A stretch of 13,074 nt of DNA from Candidatus Sabulitectum sp. (lineage in GTDB: Bacteria; Fermentibacterota; Fermentibacteria; Fermentibacterales; JCC-6). The stretch's first letter is position 1, and each line of letters opens with the position of its first letter. Below the pieces are notes generated by a model. It worked only from the letters and a program-made list of their open reading frames with translations, had not been told where the DNA came from and searched no databases. Location: assembly GCA_023136985.1 (NCBI GenBank), contig JAGLQD010000089.1, positions 1 through 13,074 on the forward strand, read 5' to 3'. A program made the translations under genes and the position numbers. This document shows positions 1 to 5,377 of this stretch, one piece after another.

Positions 1-908
1 GGAAACGGGTACTCTATTATGATCTCGCTTCCGGATTCATCTATCAATACAGCTCTTTCATGGTAGACAAGCAGCACTCTGCTATCTCCTGAATTGCTGT
101 ATATGACTTCTACACCTATAAGGCCCCAGTTCTCAAGAGTGCTATTTCCCCATGCTGTCATATCCAGGAATTCATATCGGGAATTAAAACCGCTTGCTGT
201 GTATTCGCGGCCTCTCCCCGAACTCAAATCAAAGGCAACACTAATTGTTGACCCTTGCTCAGGTACATCTGCAAGGATTGCAGGTGCAGGGAATACCGAA
301 ATAGCGAAAATTTGAATGCTATCCGGAAGGACAGCTACAACTGTGCTGTCGTTAAGCTTCCAGCTTGGGACAGGTTGATTATGGCTCCATATCTGACTGT
401 GATTCACATCAAGTTTCCGCCAGTTATCAATTACGATCTCAACAGTGTCCGAATATATGTCGCAGTTACTTTTCTGATCTATACCCGGAAAAAAGGAGCC
501 ATCAAAAAACAAGGTCAAATCAGCCTGTACAGTATCTCCCGGTGATGGAGTGACATGAAAGAGATGCTCACTCATTCCAATTCCAGTTGACCAAAATTCA
601 TGCAAGTCCACAGGTACATCAGTGATGATGTAATTACCATCTGCATTGGTCACAGCTCCCAATGGTGTACCAACCACCATTACTGTTACACCAATTAGAG
701 GATTGTCCTCATAATCGACTACTGTACCGCTTATTGAGTACAAGCTGTCTGTCTGCTCCGGAGGAACACCAACAAGAATTGCTGTGAATAAATAGAATAA
801 TATCATCATACGATAATAACCATAATTGTTGAGTACGGCAATGTTTCGACATCGGTTGCTCTTCATAATTCCTGGTTTGAAGAGGAAGGGCAGAGGATGG
901 CTGCTCAT
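1..908 (-). CDS. Exported protein with N-terminal carboxypeptidase-regulatory-like domain, partial (C-terminus outside window)
   Basis: An open minus-strand frame runs from the ATG at 908-906 to the left edge without a stop, giving 302 codons. A hydrophobic stretch at about residues 34-47 (MMILFYLFTAILVG) looks like a signal-peptide core. Residues about 57-120 resemble the carboxypeptidase-regulatory-like (CarboxypepD_reg) beta-sandwich: SISGTVVDYEDNPLIGVTV, then GAVTNADGNYIITDVP. The rest, to about residue 302, is Ser/Asp/Val-rich and beta-like, and I do not recognise it. Such domains are common at the N-terminus of secreted or outer-membrane proteins. The start is uncertain. The ATG at 908 has the best ribosome site (GGAGGG) but gives an unusually long n-region. 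ATGs at 866 (AGGA 3 nt upstream) and about 809 (no ribosome site) would give shorter ones. It is divergent from the U32 gene. Exported location is an inference; the function is unknown. Confidence 0.8.
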   Translation of the reverse strand, partial: MSSHPLPFLFKPGIMKSNRCRNIAVLNNYGYYRMMILFYLFTAILVGVPPEQTDSLYSISGTVVDYEDNPLIGVTVMVVGTPLGAVTNADGNYIITDVPVDLHEFWSTGIGMSEHLFHVTPSPGDTVQADLTLFFDGSFFPGIDQKSNCDIYSDTVEIVIDNWRKLDVNHSQIWSHNQPVPSWKLNDSTVVAVLPDSIQIFAISVFPAPAILADVPEQGSTISVAFDLSSGRGREYTASGFNSRYEFLDMTAWGNSTLENWGLIGVEVIYSNSGDSRVLLVYHERAVLIDESGSEIIIEYPF

Positions 909-911
909 TAA

Positions 912-917
912 CCCTCC
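912..917 (-). promoter_or_regulatory. Ribosome binding site GGAGGG favouring the 908 start
   Basis: Read on the minus strand, GGAGGG lies 3 nt before the ATG at 908-906. This is the strongest Shine-Dalgarno match near the possible starts of the leftmost gene. The spacing is rather short. Confidence 0.45.
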
Positions 918-958
918 GTTGGCTTATGTTTGCGTATGGTTCCTTAACTAAATAAAGA

Positions 959-973
959 GAATGACGATCATTC
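959..973. promoter_or_regulatory. Perfect palindrome in divergent intergenic region, candidate operator
   Basis: GAATGA-CGA-TCATTC is a perfect 6-3-6 inverted repeat in the 107-bp gap between the divergent exported-protein gene and the U32 gene. Its central 13 bases match the core of the E. coli Fur box (AATGATAATCATT) at 11 positions, and the whole aligns at 13 of 19. Position and symmetry suit a dimeric repressor. Which regulator binds is inference. A weak promoter, TTGCGT (930-935) and TAAAGA (953-958), could precede it on the plus strand. Confidence 0.35.
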
Positions 974-1015
974 CTTTGGAGAATTGTTTAACGGTGATCT
1001 TCGGGAGAAAATACG

Positions 1016-2266
1016 ATGGATGAGGCGATAGTTGAGATCATGGCTCCTGCAGGCTCTTACGAGTCTTTGATGGCTGCAGTAAATGCAGGGGCAACTTCCA
1101 TATACTTTGGTGTAGGCAATCTGAACATGAGATCAAAGTCAGCTAACTTTGAGCTGGATGATCTTGTTAAGGTTGCCGGGATATGTTCGAAGAATAAGGT
1201 AAGAAGCTATCTGACATTGAACACCATCATGTACGACGAGGATCTGCTTGATGCCAGGAAGATCTGTGACCTTGCTCTTAGTGCAAAGCTCAGTGCAGTG
1301 ATTGCCTCAGATATTTCTGTGATCGAGTACGCCAGGTCAATCGGGCTTGAGGTGCATATTTCAACACAGATGAATGTAGCAAATGTAGAGGCAGTAAAGT
1401 TCTATTCAAAGTATGCTGATGTCATCGTGCTTGCACGAGAGTTGTCACTGGGGCAGATCGAGCATATTTGTGACGAGATCAAAAGGGAAAACATATGCGG
1501 GCCATCCGGAGAACTTGTTAAGATCGAAGTGTTTATTCACGGTGCCTTGTGCGTGGCTATTTCCGGTAAATGCTACATGAGTCTTGCTCAGTACAACAGC
1601 TCCGCAAACCGGGGAAAATGCCTGCAGACCTGCCGAAGGCGATACAGGGTTATTGATGAGGAAACAGATGAAGAGTTGATAATTGACAACAAATTCGTGA
1701 TGTCTCCCAAAGACATGTGTACCATCAAAATGCTGGACAAGTTGATTGATGCCGGTGTTGGTGTGCTTAAGATTGAGGGCAGGGCAAGGGGGCCGGAGTA
1801 TGTTGATACTGTTGTAAAGCAGTACAGAAAAGCGCTGACACTGATTGCTGCGGGAGAATATGATGATCAGCGCAAGGATGAATTGGAAAAAGAACTGAAA
1901 AAAGTTTTTAACAGGGGTTTCTGGGAGAACGGATACTATCTGGGAAAAAGACTGGGAGACTGGTCAGGGGCTTACGGATCCCAGGCAACCACGAAAAAAA
2001 TTCTGGTTGGCAGGGTAGTTAATTTTTATAAAAAAGTGATGATAGTTGAAATTCTGGTTGAATCGGGAGAGATTAGCATTGGGGATCAGATAGCGTTCAC
2101 AGGAACAACTACAGGTATTGTATACTCTAAAGTGGATATGATTCTTGACAGCTCGGACGTGGAAACTGCCCTGTTGAAAAAAGGAAGCACTGGAACGATC
2201 AAGCTTGAAGAGGTTGTGAGAAGAAATGACAAGGTATTTCTTGTTAAGCCGAGAAATGCAAATTGA
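1016..2266 (+). CDS. Peptidase U32 family protein, TrhP (YegQ)-like, probable tRNA U34 hydroxylation factor
   Basis: This 416-residue protein carries the U32 signature EVFIHGALC..SGKCYMS (171-189), followed by GKCLQTCRRRY (201-211). The HGALC(x6)C...C(x3)C spacing matches E. coli TrhP closely. Cys179, 186, 202, 206 and 235 are candidate iron-sulfur ligands. The N-terminal half (MAPAGSYESLMAAVNAGA, ISTQMNVANVEAVKFY, ARELSL) is the family's TIM-like barrel. Residues about 320-416 form a beta-rich C-terminal domain. Although named peptidases, studied U32 proteins (TrhP, RlhA, UbiU/UbiV) are Fe-S proteins of RNA or quinone hydroxylation, and TrhP makes 5-hydroxyuridine at tRNA position 34 using prephenate. 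The start has GGGAG at 1003-1007, 8 nt upstream. It lies 112 bp before aroA on the same strand, and the aro genes behind it make prephenate. The family is secure; the exact substrate is inferred and another U32 subgroup is possible. Confidence 0.9.
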   Translation: MDEAIVEIMAPAGSYESLMAAVNAGATSIYFGVGNLNMRSKSANFELDDLVKVAGICSKNKVRSYLTLNTIMYDEDLLDARKICDLALSAKLSAVIASDISVIEYARSIGLEVHISTQMNVANVEAVKFYSKYADVIVLARELSLGQIEHICDEIKRENICGPSGELVKIEVFIHGALCVAISGKCYMSLAQYNSSANRGKCLQTCRRRYRVIDEETDEELIIDNKFVMSPKDMCTIKMLDKLIDAGVGVLKIEGRARGPEYVDTVVKQYRKALTLIAAGEYDDQRKDELEKELKKVFNRGFWENGYYLGKRLGDWSGAYGSQATTKKILVGRVVNFYKKVMIVEILVESGEISIGDQIAFTGTTTGIVYSKVDMILDSSDVETALLKKGSTGTIKLEEVVRRNDKVFLVKPRNAN

Positions 2267-2368
2267 GTGTTTTGCAGAGGTGCTGATATAGGGTCTGTAT
2301 GCTGTTCCCGGGGTTTAGTGTTCTGAAGTATTTTCTTCTGGAAACTCCGGGGATTTGAGAGGACAAAA

Positions 2369-2374
2369 AGGAAG
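2369..2374 (+). promoter_or_regulatory. Ribosome binding site AGGAAG selecting the aroA GTG start
   Basis: AGGAAG lies 4 nt before the GTG at 2379-2381. The alternative TTG start at 2355 has only GGGGA one nucleotide upstream, which is poorly spaced. This favours the GTG, although the TTG start would give an N-terminus closer to the usual family length. Confidence 0.45.
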
Positions 2375-2378
2375 TTTT

Positions 2379-3677
2379 GTGAATGATCTGAAAATGCACA
2401 TTCCTGGAAGCAAATACATAGCGAATAGAGTGCTGCTGATCTCTGCACTTACCCATGGTAAGTCGGTTATCTCTAATGTACCCGGCAATCAGGACATGGA
2501 ACTACTGCTCGAATCATTAAGAAGAATTGGTGTCTGTTACTCTGAAGTTGATGGCGAAGTGGATGGGCAGAAGAAACTGGAAGTATGGGGAATCAGGTCA
2601 TCATGCTGTAATTTGAATAAAGAGAGAAGAATAGATGTTGGTGAGTCGGGAACTCTGCTTAGATTTGTTACGGGTCTTGGATGTCTGCTTCAAGGGAAGA
2701 CGGAGATAACAGCAGGCAGCAGGAACAAAGAAAGACCCATCGAGCCCCTTATTCAAGCATTGAACGATCTGGGAGCTCTGGTAACTGCTGCTGCAGGTAG
2801 GAGCTTGTACCCCATGAGGATCAAAAAGAGATTGCTGGGGGGAAGTACTGTTCTAAGAGGAGATATCAGCAGCCAGTTCATCAGCTCTTTGCTGATAGTT
2901 TCTCCGTATGCTGAAAGAGATGTAGAGATCAAGGTTCTGAAACCAATAGTATCATCGGGCTATATAGATATGACAATAAGAGAGATGGAAAGATTCGGGG
3001 TTACTGCAAAAAGAATCACTGGTGAAAAGTATGATCTGCTCCGGATCAAGGCAGGGCAGAGATACCTGCCACAGGAAGTGAGTATTCCCAAAGACTGGAG
3101 CTCTGCTAACTATCTGCTGGCTGCATCTGTCATACTTAACAGAAAGATAGTGATCAATCAGATTGATCTGAGATCGAATCACGGAGAATCTGAATTTGTT
3201 GCAATTCTGGGAAGAATGGGTTGCAGGATAAGTACAGAATCCAGCAGTGTATCAATTCTTGATTCGGAGAATCTGACCGGAGTAGAAGTTGACATGAAAG
3301 ACAGCCCGGACTCCGTTCTAACCCTGCTGGCTGTGGCATTGTTTGCCAGGGGAACCACCATTGTGAATAATATCAGCCATCTGATTCACAAGGAGAGCGA
3401 CAGGATAAAGCAGGTAGAAAAGGAATTGAAGAAAATCGGAGCAGACATAAAAACCACGGAGTATTCAATAACTGTAGTGGGGCAGAGCGCTCTTTCTGCC
3501 GCTGTTGTTGAATCCCACAATGACCATCGACTGGCCATGTGTCTGGGGTTGATAAATATGAGAAATAGAGCCATGACAATAGTGAATATGGAATGTGTGC
3601 GGAAATCATTTCCGGAGTTCTGGGAATGCATGAAGAAGATTGATGAAGGCGGTGAGGAATGCCTGGAGATTCAATAG
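2379..3677 (+). CDS. aroA: 3-phosphoshikimate 1-carboxyvinyltransferase (EPSP synthase)
   Basis: The enzyme transfers enolpyruvyl from PEP to shikimate-3-phosphate, the penultimate step to chorismate, in the cytosol. The frame gives 432 residues from the GTG (440 from an alternative TTG at 2355); the E. coli enzyme has 427. Motifs in order: PGSKYIANR (9-17) with the substrate Lys12 and Arg17; GESGTLLRF (88-96); RNKERPIEPL (about 115-124); SSQF (164-167); SSANYLLAA (about 241-249); PDS with Asp311 and KESDR with Glu339, equivalent to E. coli Asp313 and Glu341; NDHRLAMCLG (381-390); and KSFPEF near the end. The PEP/glyphosate loop reads GESGTLLRF, not the GNAGTAMRP of E. coli. As I recall, ESG-type loops occur in clostridial enzymes. 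The gene overlaps aroC by 19 bp. It appears complete and active. Confidence 0.97.
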   Translation: MNDLKMHIPGSKYIANRVLLISALTHGKSVISNVPGNQDMELLLESLRRIGVCYSEVDGEVDGQKKLEVWGIRSSCCNLNKERRIDVGESGTLLRFVTGLGCLLQGKTEITAGSRNKERPIEPLIQALNDLGALVTAAAGRSLYPMRIKKRLLGGSTVLRGDISSQFISSLLIVSPYAERDVEIKVLKPIVSSGYIDMTIREMERFGVTAKRITGEKYDLLRIKAGQRYLPQEVSIPKDWSSANYLLAASVILNRKIVINQIDLRSNHGESEFVAILGRMGCRISTESSSVSILDSENLTGVEVDMKDSPDSVLTLLAVALFARGTTIVNNISHLIHKESDRIKQVEKELKKIGADIKTTEYSITVVGQSALSAAVVESHNDHRLAMCLGLINMRNRAMTIVNMECVRKSFPEFWECMKKIDEGGEECLEIQ

Positions 3678-4753
3678 GTAAGATGTTTAAGGTAAGTGTG
3701 TGGGGCGAGTCTCATGGCCCATCTATTGGAGCAGTTGTTGAAGGTTGCCCTCCCGGTGTGGAATTGGATATGAACCTGATCCAGGAAGAACTGAACAGAA
3801 GGAGGCCGGGAAAGGATCGTTTTGTAAGCAGCAGGCAGGAGAAAGATAGATTTGAGGTTCTTTCCGGCTTGTTTAAAGGAAAGACCACCGGAACTCCAAT
3901 AAGTATCATTATTAAGAATAATGGTTTCAACAAAGAGAATTATGAAGAACTGGGCGAGGTATTCAGGCCTGGGCATGCGGACTTCACATATCGGACAAAA
4001 TACGGAATAAGGGACTACTACGGTGGCGGAAGAAGCTCTGCAAGACTTACAGCTCCCATTGTTGTTGCCGGTGCCATGGCCAGGCAGATTCTGAGAAATG
4101 AACTGGGAATAGAGATACTGGCCTATGTGAAACAGATCGGAAGTATTGAAGCAGCCATTAAAACCGGTGAAGCAGCTTCGCGTTCTCTGGCTGACAGCCT
4201 GATAAATTTTCCCGACAAACAAAGAGAAGTTGAAATTCTTGCGTTGCTTGAAAGATTGCAGGATGAAGGGAATTCTATTGGCGGCATTGTGGAATGCACA
4301 GTAAGGAATACACCTGCAGGATTGGGTGAGCCGTTGTTTGGCAAGCTGGATGGCGATCTGGCCGGGGCAATGATGGGACTGAATGCGGTGAAGGGATTTG
4401 AACTCGGCAATGGCTTTGAATGTGTTGAGTTAACTGGAAAAGAAAACAATGATGAGTTCACTGTAGTTGAGGGCGATACTGTTACCATTACTAATCGCTC
4501 CGGGGGGATACAGGGAGGCATATCCAACGGAATGCCAATAGTATTCCGGGTTGCATTCAAGGCTGCACCAAGCATTTCTCGAAAGCAGAGAACTGTTGAT
4601 GTTCATGGGGAGAAAAGAGAAATACAGATCCAGGGGGATCATGACATCTGTGTTGCGATCCGTGCTGTGCCTGTTGTTGAGGCATTGGCTGCAATCGTTC
4701 TTCTTGACCACTATTTGAGGCACAGAGGGCAGTGTGGAGTCATAAAGAAATGA
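3659..4753 (+). CDS. aroC: Chorismate synthase
   Basis: Chorismate synthase removes phosphate from EPSP by 1,4-anti-elimination, using reduced FMN, to give chorismate. The 364-residue protein is of normal length and opens with MPGDSIGKMFKVSVWGESHG, which aligns residue for residue with the E. coli N-terminus (MAGNTIG..FGESHG). This fixes the start inside the end of aroA. Signatures are GESHG (16-20), RPGHADFTYRTKYGIRDYYG (103-122), GGGRSSARLTA (122-132), NRSGGIQGGISNG (279-291) and HDICVAIRAVP (328-338). The start has GAAGG at 3645-3649, 9 nt upstream, and an AGGA directly abutting the ATG, so translation is probably coupled to aroA. Its stop overlaps the aroQ start as ATGA. The source of reduced FMN is not visible here. 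Confidence 0.98.
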   Translation: MPGDSIGKMFKVSVWGESHGPSIGAVVEGCPPGVELDMNLIQEELNRRRPGKDRFVSSRQEKDRFEVLSGLFKGKTTGTPISIIIKNNGFNKENYEELGEVFRPGHADFTYRTKYGIRDYYGGGRSSARLTAPIVVAGAMARQILRNELGIEILAYVKQIGSIEAAIKTGEAASRSLADSLINFPDKQREVEILALLERLQDEGNSIGGIVECTVRNTPAGLGEPLFGKLDGDLAGAMMGLNAVKGFELGNGFECVELTGKENNDEFTVVEGDTVTITNRSGGIQGGISNGMPIVFRVAFKAAPSISRKQRTVDVHGEKREIQIQGDHDICVAIRAVPVVEALAAIVLLDHYLRHRGQCGVIKK

Positions 4754-5001
4754 ATCAGATTGATGAATTAAGAAAAGAGATAGACAAAATTGACAGTGAG
4801 ATAGTCCATCAGCTGAACAGGAGAATAGAGCTGGTCTTGAGTATTAAAGATTACAAAAAGCAAAACAAGTTACCTGTTGAAGATATTGCCAGAGAGGAAG
4901 ATGTAATTTCGAATCTTGAATTCGACAAGCTCGATGAAGATTTTGTCCGGGATATTTTCAAAACCATTTTCAGCTATTCCAAATCAAAACAAACTCAGTA
5001 A
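4750..5001 (+). CDS. aroQ: Monofunctional chorismate mutase, AroQ class
   Basis: Chorismate mutase rearranges chorismate to prephenate. This 83-residue all-helical protein is a stand-alone AroQ domain without fused prephenate dehydratase, dehydrogenase or DAHP synthase. Aligned by eye with the E. coli mutase domain, the whole active site is present: Arg8, Arg25, Lys36, Asp45, Arg48, Glu49, Ser77 and Gln81, matching E. coli Arg11, Arg28, Lys39, Asp48, Arg51, Glu52, Ser84 and Gln88. The ATG overlaps the aroC stop as ATGA, with GGAG at 4736-4739, indicating coupled translation. A longer GTG start at 4732 is possible, but it adds six residues the family does not need. The gene ends the operon in prephenate, and no tyrA or pheA follows. 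No clear terminator is seen after the stop. Confidence 0.93.
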   Translation: MNQIDELRKEIDKIDSEIVHQLNRRIELVLSIKDYKKQNKLPVEDIAREEDVISNLEFDKLDEDFVRDIFKTIFSYSKSKQTQ

Positions 5002-5114
5002 TTGAGTCGGACTCCACAGAGCAATAAATCTAAAACAATTCCTGGTACTTTGCGGAAATTTTTGAACTCGACAGGAACCGAACGGTAATAAGCACAAAAC
5101 CCAGTTATCTCATG

Positions 5115-5128
5115 GTTATAAATATAAC
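5115..5128. repeat. Short inverted repeat GTTATA-AA-TATAAC
   Basis: A perfect 6-2-6 inverted repeat in non-coding DNA. It could be an operator or a chance feature of A+T-rich sequence. Confidence 0.25.
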
Positions 5129-5154
5129 AGTTGTGTTGAAAGAAAGAGTTCTAA

Positions 5155-5195
5155 AGCTATAGATCAGAAGAGATACATCAATAAGATCGATAGCT
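5155..5195. repeat. Inverted repeat, 11-nt arms pairing at 10 of 11
   Basis: AGCTATAGATC (5155-5165) and GATCGATAGCT (5185-5195) are reverse complements except for one position and are separated by 19 nt. A transcript could form a hairpin. No T-run follows, so it does not look like an intrinsic terminator. It lies about 90 bp upstream of the 5284 promoter and could instead be a paired regulator site. Confidence 0.4.
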
Positions 5196-5283
5196 AAGAC
5201 AATAAGAACAATAACAAATAGTACATCAAGTGTAATATGCTGGATATACCAGTGGGCAGGCAGCAAGTGGATGATTCTCTACA

Positions 5284-5312
5284 TTGACAGAAGTTCTTGC
5301 TTGTACGATACT
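5284..5312 (+). promoter_or_regulatory. Sigma70-type promoter for the secreted propeller gene
   Basis: A perfect -35 TTGACA (5284-5289), a 17-nt spacer and GATACT (5307-5312, 4 of 6 to TATAAT) lie upstream of the GTG at 5378. The predicted start of transcription near 5319 gives a leader of about 60 nt. It is one of the two best promoters in the window. Confidence 0.6.
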
Positions 5313-5377
5313 TTGCCGTTGAAATAGAAAAATGTATGGAAAAATGAATAGAAAACTACTCAAACAATCCAGGAGTT

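Larger units (their letters stand above)
5002..5377 (+). other. Intergenic region between aroQ and the secreted propeller gene
   Basis: This 376-bp A+T-rich stretch has no convincing coding frame. It contains two inverted repeats (5115-5128 and 5155-5195) and a strong promoter near its right end (5284-5312). Just after aroQ, the short palindrome GAGTCGGACTC lacks a T-run, so I do not call a terminator. Confidence 0.6.

Noticed and set aside
94..545. Plus-strand open frames near the left edge
   Set aside because: They lie antisense to the long minus-strand frame that carries a recognisable carboxypeptidase-regulatory-like domain and signal peptide. They lack ribosome sites and family-like sequence.
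3671..4575. Long minus-strand frames opposite aroC
   Set aside because: They are open only as a shadow of aroC codon use. aroC itself is certain, and the antisense products look like no protein family.
4994..5012. Small palindromes after aroQ as a terminator
   Set aside because: Stems are only 5 bp and no T-run follows.
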